Shown in pieces: positions 10,857 through 22,939 of a stretch of 64,000 nt of DNA (positions are counted from its first letter, which is position 1; each line of letters begins with the position of its first letter). The notes under the pieces were generated by a model, which had not been told where the DNA came from, did no database searches, and saw nothing but the letters and a program-made list of their open reading frames with translations. A program made the position numbers and the translations under genes. Source of the DNA: Siphlonurus alternatus (lineage: Eukaryota; Arthropoda; Insecta; Ephemeroptera; Siphlonuridae); assembly GCA_949825025.1 (NCBI GenBank), contig OX463780.1, positions 35,196,979 through 35,260,978 on the forward strand. Reading direction: 5' to 3'.

Positions 10857-12378
10857 TTTCAATGCTCTCTCTATATATATTATATTGATTGTATTTATAA
10901 TATAGCTTCACATCATCTTCTGCAATGACTGCAATGAGAGAAGGCGGCTGCATGATAAAGAGATTATTGAAAAAGGGGGGGGGGACATGCCGCTTTGCAC
11001 AAAAGCGCACTTTGTTCTCTCTGCATTAAATTTATAAGCGAATATTCAAATCGTTTTTTATTACACAAATTGATGTTACAATAATTATTATAGTTCCTCT
11101 ATCACGACACATAGTTTAAAAAAAAAAATGTCCTATTGGCGCGTGATGTATTTTTTTTTTTTTTTTTTTCGTTTTGATTTCTTCTCTTATTTGTCCCTGT
11201 GACTACGCAAATAAAAGAAATAAATTAAAGTTTATAAAATTAACACAATCGTGGCCATTAATTTTGTATACATTGAACATCTACTCGTGATTTTCATCCG
11301 TATTTATAAATTCAAATTCAATTAAAGCACTTAAATTATAATGATGTGAAGTTTAATAAAAAAGACTACAGACGAACAATTTTTGTTCACTATATAACAA
11401 GGATGTATACGTGTATTTTTTCAGAACACGCCAATAATATTAAATGCATGAAATATATCGAGTACGGTATATTTATTAAATTTTTAACTCTACCAAACTT
11501 GATCTAGTGACTTCTTTGTATATAGCTATTTTATAGGTTTGGTATAATTGTTTAAAATGTTCTATTTTAATATAAACATAAATATAAAAAAAGTTCTGAA
11601 ATGTAATATAAAAGAAGTATTATGAAAACAAAATTAACGTCTGCACTGTCTGCAGTATATAAACCTGTTAAATCACGATTTTTTATAATCGTTTGTAGGC
11701 ATTTTGGTCTAAATTTACAAATACGCATATATTATTTTTTTCAGTGTGTTTGAAAGTATGTAATTTCTGCAATCCCTTACTTTAATTAACTGTGTTGTAG
11801 CTTGTTGCTCTTACGGCGATAATGAGGCCGCTAACTGGTTCGCCCCCCATTACAGACCAATTGATAGACATAAAGAGTGTCTTGATGCCATCATATGTTA
11901 GTAATAAACAAGTCAAAGTGCATCGCTTATCCGTCAGTGATATACTTTTTTTTTAAAGTCTTTTTGTTTTTAAAGCAGGCAATATCATTCTGCAGTACGA
12001 GTCAATATTTGATAAGTCAGCAATAATGATGGACCTTGTTGCAAATACTTTCTACTTGCTTTTAGAACAGTCAAGCAAATCAGAAGTGCAGTCACGTATA
12101 CTCGACTGTTTCTTGTAAAAAAATATATATACTTAAAAAGTTCATGTATTTTTTTAATTGACAACTACGTGCATTTTAAACTGCAGTTAATGGCTTGTAT
12201 AAGAAATTAAATATATAGAGAGAGGGGGGAAAAAATGTGCATAGAATTAAAACTATTATGTAAATACATTTTATGTCAGACTTTGGCCTATTATGTTTTT
12301 CTATGTTTTATTTTGGCAATAACACTTGACAGCATGACTATTACAACTCGCTATGGACAACTTGCATGATTTTTTTTT
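10854..12378. other. Intron 1, AT-rich stretch
   Basis: Includes a G-run at 10974-10983 and a T-run at 11151-11169. I see no gene or inverted repeat. Confidence 0.5.
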
Positions 12379-12722
12379 TATATCAGAAATGAATGCTACT
12401 CTTATGGTTATACTCTGATTTTGTTTCCAAACTTTTTAAAAGCACGGGAACTATTTTTTAAAAAAAATATTGAAAGTGCAGAGACAATACAAATCGAGAA
12501 GCCTATTGACAGAAGTCAATAGACTTCTAAAAATAGACTTTTCTTAATAAAAGTATAGGACCTAAAAGGGATGTGGGGTCCCGTGGGTTAATTTAAACCC
12601 GACCTCGGCAAAACTTCTTAGCAATACTTCCTAAAATCTAAAAAAAAACTCGGGGTATAATATAATTTGATGCCCTCTATTCATTTCTGTTATAAATAAA
12701 TTTCATGCAGGTTGTCCATTAT
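12379..12722. mobile_element. GACGTCAC-family element, decayed copy
   Basis: The left part has GAAATGAATG...CTGATTTTGTTTCC...AGCACGGGAACTATTTTTTAA and the right part CCTCTATTCATTTCTGTTAT, as in the better copies. Between them lies GGGTTAATTTAAACCCGACC followed by CGGCAAAA, like the tRNA T-arm-like segment of the 32.6-kb copy. Confidence 0.5.
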
Positions 12723-15027
12723 AAAAATCCAATACTGTATAATATAAATAATTTTTTATTTAACACTACGTACAAGTTCTTGTAATTTTAAAAAAGTGTG
12801 TGAAGTAATAGTTATACGTTAGTAAACTACAGATAACTTTTAAATTATAAAAATTTATAAGTTTCTTATTGCAAAACATAAAAATACGTGTAATATAATT
12901 AAAATTCTATAGTATTGATTTATAATATATCATATAGTATTCTTAATTCTTATCATGTAGTACAACGAAATTGAATTAATTAAAAAAATGCTTTGTGGAA
13001 ATAATAAGAAGAACGGGAAATCCTGCTGTAACTTTTATTACTCGTTAGATGTTGGTAAATAAATTCTTGCTATAGTGTCTTGATATTGACGTCACTGTTT
13101 AGTTGTGACGTCTTTGGCACCAAGTCTCCGACATGCAGCCAGGCACTGCAGGGGCCGTGACCACGCGCTCGCTCTCGGTCACTTTAAATGAAGAGCTACA
13201 TGCAACTGCAACTGCTGCTGCTGCTGTAATTGCTCACAGCAATTTTAACTCGATTAAAAGTAGATGAGGCTGAAGAAGAGAATAATAATATTATAACTAT
13301 CAAAGTTTTAAATAGGGTTCTGAAAAATTATGTATTGTAATGTAAAATTTTTAATTTTATTATAGAATAAATAAAATGTTTAAAATGTTTTTTTAAGTTA
13401 CATCAAGCAAGAAAATAAAATTAATTTGGTTTGTTTGTATGAATGTTATATACTGTATGCTAGATTTTGTCTTGAATTTGTCGTGATATGCGGCACACAG
13501 AAACGTTGAATCTATAGGCATATATACTATAGTTAAAAAGAACAGAATTTAAATAATTAAATGAAACGCATCATTGCTCCGAGTTTACTTAGACAAACCT
13601 ACATCAGATGTTCTCCATAATTACAAATTTTAGTATGATTATGTTTAAGCTGCATGCTTTGAGTTAACGTATTTTTTTAAAAATTCTATTAATATTATCC
13701 CTATTCTCATTTTGCCCTGTAATTTATTTTATACTTTCTAGTAAAAAGTAAATAATTAAATATACTGATACGTATATTATACAAAATATTGCAAAGTTAT
13801 GGTTTATATACTATTTATCATATTATCATCAAATAAAAACAATTATAATTTATAGTTCACTTCATACATTGCATCAGTTCTTAATTATATATTATGGATG
13901 TTAAAGATTATCTGTGCACTTTGTGCGCGTCTCCATGCACGCATGACATTGAACATTAATACTGTCTGATGTACACTTTATTCGAATAAAGTGTCCTATC
14001 CGCATGTACATGACCGGATCGGACATTTTTATTCAAATGGAGTGTACATGCATGTAGTTTGCATATTATTCGTTCAGTATTTTACGTTGTGGTAGTTGTA
14101 TCATGGCACTTCATTTTTTTTAATGATTTGCATGTATACAAATATAGTTAAATTAATTAATTATAATTTGACAAATGAGGTCATAATAATATTATTTACC
14201 ATAGGATATATATGTTTTTCTTTCCATCAGCAAATTTTCTCGGGGGTGGGGTATCGCAATTTAATTTTAAATTAAGCCTTGTATTAATGAAGAAAGTATA
14301 TTAGGGAAGTACACTGTATATAGATTGATATTCTAATTTATTTATAGTTCTTGATGATTTATGTAAGATTGTATTATTTATGTACAAGCTATTGCTTGAC
14401 ACGCCCTCTTAATGTGTAGAAAATAGGAAGAGAAATTTTTATACAATAAATTATTTCGACATATTGTGATGCTATAAAACGGTAGGAGATAATTTTAAAT
14501 CATAAAATATGTTAAACTGTATTTACAAGGCTGCTCTTTAGCATATAAATTGAAATAAAAAATATGTTGCAATTTTGCTAAAAAATATCTTACAGTGTGG
14601 TAATATTGGCAATGGTTAATTTGTATACATTCATTCCAAAATTAGGATTTGATTAGGTTACTATGGGGGGTTAATAGACGGGTAAGAAAAAGAGTATTCA
14701 ATTTTAATACCTCTTAATTCCGGCCCAGTGTTACTTGCAAAATGTAAGTGAGTGTTGGTAGAATATTAAGTATAGTTTTACTGTATTTATCATTGAAGTC
14801 GACCACCAGGTTACCTTTTCACGGTGAACTCGTTTGTAGGTTTGTAAGGATTAATATTGTTTTTTTTTATCCATGGCATTGCAATATTATGTCCATGATT
14901 AATTTGATGCTTAATATATAATATTAAATTATCTTATTTAATTTATATAATGCTTTCATTTTTTTCTTCGGTTGGGTGTAATAATTTTTACTAGTGCATT
15001 CAAGAGATATAGCATCTTAGGGATAAT
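12723..15027. other. Intron 1 with one GC-richer patch (13087-13230)
   Basis: Mostly AT-rich. The patch holds a CRE octamer (13087-13094), a second half-CRE (TGACGTCT near 13106), CCACGCGC (an HRE core on the minus strand) and a (GCT)n-like run. It could be an enhancer or transposon debris. A small inverted motif lies near 13974-14048 (TGTACACTTTATTCGAATAAA and ATTCAAATGGAGTGTACA). Confidence 0.4.
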
Positions 15028-15239
15028 GTACCGACGGGAGCGTAAGGAACTTCCAAATTTCAGCATGCTGCTTGAAACTTTTAACGTTTCTAATAGTCAA
15101 CGTATCTGAGAGTCGCCTCGCCGACCTGACCGGCTCTTATCTCTCTCGGACACAACAGGTCGCGCTGCTGCCGACTTGATATTTTTCCAAACATAACATA
15201 TATTGTGCTTAGAATTTAGACTTACTCCCCCGTCGGTAC
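15028..15239. mobile_element. MITE with GTACCGACGGG ends
   Basis: A 212-bp element. Left end GTACCGACGGGAGCGTAAGG; right end, reverse-complemented, GTACCGACGGGGGAGTAAGT. That gives about 19 bp of near-identical terminal inverted repeat. The interior is GC-richer than the surroundings. The target duplication is not clear. Confidence 0.65.
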
Positions 15240-15338
15240 GTTAAATGCTGAGCTGGTATTTTGTGCGTTTATGACTCCTCGAAGGCTATATGTATAGCTA
15301 ATGTGTCTAGCATGCCATACGACGTAAACAAGACTTAT

Positions 15339-15356
15339 GCACGTGACACGTGCGTG
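15339..15356. promoter_or_regulatory. Palindromic double E-box / HRE cluster
   Basis: GCACGTGACACGTGCGTG is a perfect palindrome around one A (GCACGTG-A-CACGTGC), followed by GTG. It holds two CACGTG E-boxes and a further GCGTG HRE core, all usable by bHLH or bHLH-PAS dimers. Function is inferred. Confidence 0.4.
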
Positions 15357-16439
15357 CATGATATGCTCTCCGTGCGATATTATCGGACAGTAGATCTCAG
15401 AAGTAATAAAATAGTGTCACTGATTGAGTGCTGAAATGCATGTGTACACTATATAAATAATTAACCTCAGTGACATTGTGATACACTGTAATACTGTACG
15501 GAGACATATAGAAGAGCATCATGAATGTAGATTAATAAAGCTCGTCCCTTATGTATTATTATATATAGGGAGACATCTGCATAAGGGATAACATTTAATT
15601 AGGTTTATTTTATTATTTAAATATTCTATGATGTTAAATTCTCTTTTTGTGTCTATGTTCAAATATGTATATTTATTTATTTATCTTTAATTGTAGCTGT
15701 ACACTATTTGTGTTTAGTAAAATCAATTATTAAATTAATTTAATTTGTCTTAAAAACCTAGCTATCCTTGTAAAATACATGTCACCTTGAAAAAATTAAA
15801 AAAATACATTTACAATATTCAAAGTTAATGTTAATTTTTTTTTAACTTAAATATGGATAGAATGTCCTGATGATCTCTTCATTGTAAATAATGTTCTGTC
15901 ATGAGCAGAAATTTAAAATGACACATGTTACTGTATCATATTATAATATAATAGAGAATAATATATAAAATATATTTGATTGATTATCATATATATATAT
16001 TATAGCTTTCTAATCTATCGTTTAAAGATGCGAAGCAATATATAAAATACAAAATAAATATTATACAAGAAAGCGAAGAAAGGCGCAATCGTTTATCTCA
16101 CATGCATGTAGTAAATTTAGCTTGTTTTCAAATGGATAATATATTATAGAAATTAATAATTTTCTAGTGATATCTTACTGACTTTTCAGCCTTTAACATA
16201 ATATTAGTGTCTTTTGAGCAACTAAAGTACTATTTTCCATTGCAACATCCTTTGTATGGTCATCAATGTCTTTTATGTCAGCAATAATTTTATGCAGGTT
16301 TAGGTAATTAAAGTTAATTTATATAATATTAAGCTATTTTTTTAATGAATCTTATCTCAATATTATTTTTAATTGCTCGCAAGCCATGCGGCATGGTGTA
16401 CATATGTACTTTATATAATTTATAACGTAGTTCATATAC
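15357..16439. other. Intron 1, AT-rich stretch
   Basis: I see no gene, RNA or clear repeat apart from short AT-rich tracts. Confidence 0.5.
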
Positions 16440-16775
16440 CAAGAACTTGATGATTTGTAAAATTGGATGCTCGTGAGTTCGACCCCAGGCACCGTCAAAC
16501 TTTTCTCAAGTGACGTTTGCTATTAAAGAACACCCACTCATGCATCCGGGAGGTGATTGCTGGCATCTTCCATCAATTGCCGACCATCCTGACTGAAGTT
16601 TCCATGGTTTCCTCAGTCAAAGCTAGGCGAATGCTGGAATGGGTTGCTAATGGGCCATAACCGCCCGGTTCGGAAGAAAACCACAAAAACCGGGTCCACA
16701 AAGAGCCGGGAATTTTAATTCAGTCACCTATATGACCAGTAAACTTTTGTATATCCAACAACAGGGTTCAGTTAG
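16440..16775 (+). mobile_element. tRNA-derived SINE, family B (copy 1, damaged head)
   Basis: It retains the B box GAGTTCGACCCC, then ACTTTTCTCAAGTGACG, CACCCACTCATGCATCCGGG and CCATCCTGACTGAAG. The core GTTTCCATGGTTTCCTCAGTC and GGCGAATGCTGG follow, and the end is GGGTTCAGTTA. It is colinear with the copy at 19681-20029. The A-box half of the tRNA head has decayed. Confidence 0.8.
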
Positions 16776-19680
16776 AATATAATATTTAGTAAGAGTATAG
16801 TAGTCTGTTGTAACAGTTGGTGAACCTGGCTGGGATGTCATAACATTGGAAACCTGTGGCAGTCTAAATTGCGATATAAGAGTGATAATATATTAACATT
16901 TTATACTCGTATTTAGTAATGTCAGGTAGTGAAGACAGCAAATGTCCCCGGGAACATTTATATTGTGTCATTCTAAAGTATCTTGTATATATATGTGAAG
17001 CATGAAAATTAAATTTATGTATACAATTTATCTGTTACTGCAGTGTTATTTTATTTAACATCAGCTATATAGACGTGTGTGTGTCCATCAATTTTCAGGT
17101 ATACACCATAAAATTCATGACGGTATAAATATGATAATCATGATTTGATCTTTTGATCATACGTATAGATAGTCAATACATAATTTCTGAAATATTAACT
17201 TCTACACTTATACTTGCTAGCCTAGTGCTAAGGGGGATAGTTAAACTATATACCACAACATGTCATTAAAAAATTGATGCCAAAACTTTTGCCAATGAAA
17301 TCTTTGTAAATGGCAAGCAATAAAAATATTAGCATATATATATATAACTTGAGATGCTTAATATATATTTTGAAACCATTATTTATTTAATATCTCATTT
17401 ATTATAACATTAAATTTTAACTTTATTGCTTTTTTTTACCGTGTGTATAATTAGAAATGATTATAAATTTTAATCTAAAAGTTAAAAGGAGAGAGTTCCT
17501 TGACTTCTAGCGTTGTCCTCGCGAAATTTGAGGCGTATGACGACGGTGGCTATCGCGTCACACGTATTGCGATTTGACTCGGGGATGACGTAGTAACCAA
17601 GACCTGGATCATGAGTCTGAATGCCCTTGATAGCCAAGTGGGATTAATTATCCCAACTCGAATACCTGCTGTGGTTTTGCCTTTGCCTAGGCAATATTTA
17701 TGCAAATATATGTTAAATTATGATAGAATTAAAGTTTTAAGCACAATGTATATTATTTTTGAAGACCATGATTTAAAATAATTCAACAATGAATTTAAAC
17801 TGATGTTTATTGATTCTATATTGGTATACTGTAGTGTAAAATGTCACTCGGGTTAGATATGAAATACTCGAGTTGGAGACTCGAATTAAATTGTTGAAAT
17901 TAATTGATAAAACCATCTTGTTTAAATTTTGAAAAATAGTTAGGTTTGTTTTTTTGAAATATTATGAAAATAAGTGTTGCTTAGTTAAAATTTTAATTTT
18001 GAAACAAAGTGTTGTAATTATTTCTCGATAAAAATATATTGACTTTTGTTTAGTCCATATTATTATATATGATAAGCTGTACTGTACACAACATAACAAC
18101 TGACGAGAGGTTGACATGTATCCCTCTTGAAATTCGTCATTTCTTTGCTAACATAAAAATTGTTTCAGCTTCAACCCCCGTGTTAGCCCTTGTGTGCATT
18201 CTTAATAATATTAAGTACAATTGATAGATACGACCTCGTTATTAACTCATCTAGCAACAAAGTGTTTTTGTTGAACGGTCAGGCAAAGGTCATATTATAT
18301 AAATATTTAATAATCTGTTACTGCTTCCAGCGTATATACATTTGATAATAAAATTTGGAACTTGATGAGATAACAATTTAAACTAAACATACACTTTGTA
18401 ATAGTAAAGTTGTATCTGCATTGAAATAGAAAATTAAATATTAATAAAATCTTATAATCTTATAGAATAGATAATGAAATTATTGAGAATATTTGGAATT
18501 TTGTTATGAAAATAGTATGTAATTAATATAAAATAATACGTTCCCTTTTAAAGTGGCTAACATTCTGCATGCGATAAATAAAAAAATATATTAAAGTGAG
18601 TTTTTCTTGCCTTAAACACAAATATACCGAACTTGTTAGTGCTTGTTTTTTTATTATTTGATTATACATGTCATGTATTTGATTAAAAATGCAACAAAAT
18701 TGTATATAATATAATAGTGTGTACGTACATTAGGTACTGTTTTATACATAAGTGTACGTACATAAAAGACCAATAGATAGCTCTGTGCGCAGAAATTTTG
18801 CTTGTTTTTTTCAAGCTAGGATACGGTTATTGGGAGAATCACACACAAAAAAAAAAAAAAAAAACATGTCTCATTTATATAAAAGACATCACTTATGAAA
18901 TTGGTTTATTTTTTAAACTGTTCTGAAGGTATTATACATGTGACAATTAATTATGGTGTTGACAATTCTGTAAAATTAAATTTACATGATTTTACAATGT
19001 TAATCAGATACAGCAATCTTCTTTTCATCACATTATTATAGTTTCAATTCTTATACCGTTAGGTCTCCACGAAGTTTTATGGTCTCGATATTTACATGGT
19101 ATTAATGCATTAAAATCTGATTAAAAGATATTACTCGCGATCTAGATAATATATTTTATATTTTTTTCTTCTAATTTTTCACCACACTGTTGTGACTGGT
19201 GTATACTTTGCCAGTAAAAGACTGCGATGCGAAGCGTTGCGTGGGATCGTCTCACGAGATCCATCACTCATCGGGTGCCCGCAGCAGCAGCAGCTATTCT
19301 CGTCCCAGTGGTGTCGCAAATTTCTCTCTAGCTTCTTTCTTTACACTGCATGTACAAACGGAGGAATTTCGTTGCATTTTTTTAAAAGGGACAAGAAATG
19401 TAAACAGTTAAAAAAAATAATTTAAAAAAAAAAAAACGAAAAAAAAAAAAATAACTATAAATTAGAAAATTAGATACAAAAACAAGACTTTATATAGATA
19501 GTGAAAGCTATTTTTCTTATCTATTTGAGTATTAATATCTAATACTCTGTTTATAAACTATAAATTTGAATGAGGTGGCCTTCATTGCATATAATTTAGT
19601 TCCGAATCTGTTTTGCAACTCTCGTTTTTTGTTATGACCTTTATTTTAATTATTTCTTTTAAAATATTTTTTTTAAAAAT
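16776..19680. other. Intron 1, AT-rich with two GC-richer patches
   Basis: The patch at 17500-17690 has GATGACGTAG and TCACACGTATTGCG. The patch at 19190-19340 has AAGCGTTGCGTGGGATCG and a short (GCA)n run. Neither has exon-like splice sites in a useful frame. They could be regulatory or decayed elements. The rest is featureless AT-rich DNA. Confidence 0.4.
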
Positions 19681-20029
19681 AGGCACTTGACGCAGTGGTA
19701 TACACCTCTGATTCGTAATCGGATGGTCGTGAGTTCGATCCCAGCCATGCACCGCCAAACTTTTCACAAGTAGCGGTTGCTAAAGAACACCCACTCGTGC
19801 ATCCGGGAGGTGATTGATGGCATCCTCCATCAAATGCCGACCATCCTGACTAAGGTTTCCATGGTTTCCTCAGTCACAACCAGGCGAATGCTGGGATGGA
19901 TTGCTTAGGCCATGGCCGCCCCGGTTTGGAAGGGACCCACAAAAGTAGGGTCTACGAAGAGCCGGGAGGTTAAATTCAATTCAGTCACTTAAATGTGGCC
20001 AGTACCCTATACTAGGGTTCAGTTAAAAA
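19681..20029 (+). mobile_element. tRNA-derived SINE, family B (copy 2, full length)
   Basis: The 5' head reads as a tRNA: GACGCAGTGGTATACACC (A-box region), CTCTGATTCGTAATCGGATG (anticodon arm, loop centred on CGT) and GTCGTGAGTTCGATCCC (B box). The body, the central CCATGGTTTCCTCAG block and the end AGGGTTCAGTTA match the copy at 16.4 kb. Such elements are transcribed by RNA polymerase III and moved by a partner LINE. Confidence 0.85.
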
Positions 20030-21070
20030 AGCTAAAAATATTTTTTCCAAGTTGAGATATAACGATTGACGTAAAGCGTTGTAAAATTTCTTTTCTCAAG
20101 TTTCCATGGTTACCAAATCTTTCCATAACATCCCTTATTATGAATTTGATGTATCAGAGAAAGGGCGTCGCCCTTGGAAACCCTGACCGTCACGCGACAA
20201 CATCGCTCTGTTTACAGCACGATTGTGTCGCCATTATATGGCAAACCACAACCCCAGATTCCCGGGTCGGTTCTTGGAAGCCACCCTGATAATGGAGCTA
20301 AATTTAGTATTTCATAAACTATATAATCAATAAATGTATCAAATAAACGTTATTTCATATATTTGTTTATATATATTATATTTAACGGGTCTTTCACCAT
20401 ACGTCACAAAACAATATGACGTCATAATTGTGTAGGCAAAACATTGTCAGCGGCATAGCAAATACGAGTCAAAGTTGGTCTCGAAATTAATTTCTCCTCA
20501 CGATTTGTAACATTTTTCGTAGAATTTTCTTTCATAAATGGTAACAAGAATAAGAACCACAAGAAGTGATAAAAAAAAATATTTGGCAACCAAAACTTTT
20601 ATGAGAAAAGAGGTGTTGTGTGTTACGTTAACACGCACAGCATAGGATTTTAGGGTTTTCTGCCTACATCCCGAAGCTCTTCCGTGCATCTCCGTGCTAC
20701 CCAAAATGTAAACATGAAGTTCCCGTATTGTAATAATAAAACCACTAAATGTTGTTTCTTTTTTTTTTTTAATGCGAAAAAAAAAAAAGTTAATGTTATC
20801 CTAGTGGTGACAGTTTGATCAAAGAATCAATATCTGTACATATTAATTCTTTGGTTTATTTTTATTTGGTTTAATACTTTCGTATTATAAACTTAAACTT
20901 AATAAAATAATGCAATAAAAATAAATAAAGCCTCAAAATTTGAGTAACCGTTTTAATTTTAATATATGTAGATGAAATATAACAAACGTTCAATGATGAA
21001 CATTACTAAAATATGAAGTACATTCACTCAAGAGCTATACTCTGCAAACACCTTTGCAGCAATCACTATT
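20030..21070. other. Intron 1 spacer with mixed composition
   Basis: A GC-richer patch at 20100-20300 includes GTTTCCATGGTTACC (half of an RFX-like X-box) and CCGTCACGCGAC. A CRE octamer lies at 20417-20424. No gene seen. Confidence 0.4.
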
Positions 21071-21071
21071 G

Positions 21072-21115
<44 letters not shown>

Positions 21116-21180
21116 TCTATATAATATATTCTATATAATATATTCTATATATATATATATTTATATATTATATATATATA
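21072..21180. repeat. (TA)n with an ATATTCTATATA minisatellite
   Basis: AT dinucleotides followed by three repeats of a short ATATTCTATATA-like unit and more AT. The downstream AACCTGGATAACTCTTTCGTGAATCGCCCCCAT, written here as AACCTGGATAAC and TTTCGTGAATCG, matches one end of the MITE at 51166-51478. Confidence 0.8.
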
Positions 21181-21390
21181 AACCTGGATAACTCTTTCGT
21201 GAATCGCCCCCATTATATTTTATATATATAATTATACGTGCATAACATATTTGCTTAAAGATAAAAAAAATTACATGCATTCTATAACTATTTATTGTGT
21301 AAACGAACACGTTACACTCATTAAAACTTCCATGCATACCGTAATATAAAAAGTAAACATATTTTTAAAAATGTGTTAATATATTATTAT

Positions 21391-21659
21391 CAGGGATCGG
21401 ATGCGGATGCAAGATGCACACGGATGCGCAAAAATGGACTTGCATCCGCATCCGTGCATCCCAGATGCACGGGAAAAAATTAATGCATCCGGATGCGCAT
21501 CCCAGATGCATGGAAAATAAATTTGCATCCGGATGCGCATCCCAGATGCATGAAAAATAAATTTGCATCCGGATGCGCATCCATGGATGCACGAAAAATT
21601 AATTTGCATCCGGATGCGCATCTCGGATGCACGAAAAAAACGCGTGCATCCGGTCCCTG
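21391..21659. mobile_element. GGATGC-repeat element, block 1
   Basis: Ends CAGGGATCGGATGCGG and GCATCCGGTCCCTG are inverted repeats. The interior is an array of GGATGCGCATCC palindromes in a unit of about 60 bp (GCATCCGGATGCGCATCC then CAGATGCATG and an AAAATAAATTT spacer). The CAGGG...CCCTG ends resemble hAT termini, but I find no clear 8-bp target duplication. Confidence 0.7.
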
Positions 21660-21660
21660 A

Positions 21661-22328
21661 GTTTAAGGCCTCAAAATCCGGCTTTTTTGTTTGTGATTGA
21701 ATCTTCAAAATTCCTTCATATTCAAACTCCTAGGGTCCAATTACATGGCGTCAGGTGTTTTCAGCATGATCGAGCTAAAATTAGAAGTTTTGGTTTTGTC
21801 AAGTTTTGCCGTTTTCACTGTTTTGAAGTTTAAGGCCTCAAAATCCGGCTTTTTTGTTTGTGATTGAATCTTCAAAATTCCTTCATATTCAAACTCCTAG
21901 GGTCCAATTACATGGCGTCAGGTGTTTTCAGCATGATCGAGCTAAAATTAGAAGTTTTGGTTTTGTCAAGTTTTGCCGTTTTCACTGTTTTGAAGTTTAC
22001 GGCCTCAAAATCCGTCTTTTTTGTTTATGATTGAATCTTCAAAATTCCTTCATATTCAAACTCCTAGGGTCCAATTACATGACGTCAGGTGTTTTCAGCA
22101 TGATCAAGCTGAAATTAAGAGTTTTGGTTTTGTCAAGTTTTGCCGTTTTCACTGTTTTGAAGTTTAAGGCCTCAAAATCCGGCTTTTTTGTTTATGATTG
22201 AATCTTCAAAATTCCTTCATATTCAAACTCCTAGGGTCCAATTACATGACGTCAGGTGTTTTCAGCATGATCGAGCTAAAATTAGAATTTTTGGTTTTGT
22301 CAAGTTTTGCCGTTTTCACTGTTTTGAA
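21661..22328. repeat. Four tandem units of exactly 167 bp
   Basis: Units start at 21661, 21828, 21995 and 22162 with GTTTAAGGCCTCAAAATCCG (unit 3 has TTTACGG). Each carries CTTCATATTCAAACTCCTAG and ends CACTGTTTTGAA. They differ by only a few substitutions, so the array is recent or homogenised. Since 167 is not a multiple of three, it is not a protein repeat. Confidence 0.9.
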
Positions 22329-22333
22329 GTTTT

Positions 22334-22530
22334 CAGCAAGGATTGGATGCGGATGCAGATGCAAGATGCACACGGATGCGCAAAAATGGACTTGCATCCG
22401 CATCCGTGCATCTCAGATGCACGGGAAAAAATTAATGCATCCGGATGCGCATCCCAGATGCATGGAAAATAAATTTGCATTCGGATGCGCATCTCGGATG
22501 CACGAAAAATTCGCGTGCATCCGGTCCCTG
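22334..22530. mobile_element. GGATGC-repeat element, block 2
   Basis: A direct repeat of block 1 with fewer internal units. It starts CAGCAAGGATTGGATGCGG and ends GCATCCGGTCCCTG. Blocks 1 and 2 bracket the 167-bp array. Confidence 0.7.
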
Positions 22531-22899
22531 GTTTATTATGCATTCTTTTTTTTTTTTTTCCAAATCCTTCGAATTCAAATTGACTTATAATAATTTTTAG
22601 GAATGAAAATATATTATAGTCAATGCAGGCTATCTGAGTCGACATGAAATATGAGATGTTCGACTGTGCTGTCCTTGCAAAATGTTGAAACATTGTAGTT
22701 TTTATTTTCTACAGTAACCGAGGAACAGGCGGGTAGGTGGACTGGTAACCGACGTCATAAACTGATAAAAACTCCAGGGAACGAACGAAATTTGTATATA
22801 TTTTTGAATCTTTCGTGTCTTAAAATCCTGCTGCATTTTATAGTACTATATTCAAGACCAGTCTATTTTAGACTTATTTTCAATAAAGAAAACTTGTTT

Positions 22900-22939
<40 letters not shown>

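Noticed and set aside
22198..22590. 130-codon plus frame and the 125-codon minus frame opposite
   Set aside because: Both cross the 167-bp array into GGATGC repeats; the unit length is not a multiple of three, so no frame is kept between units.
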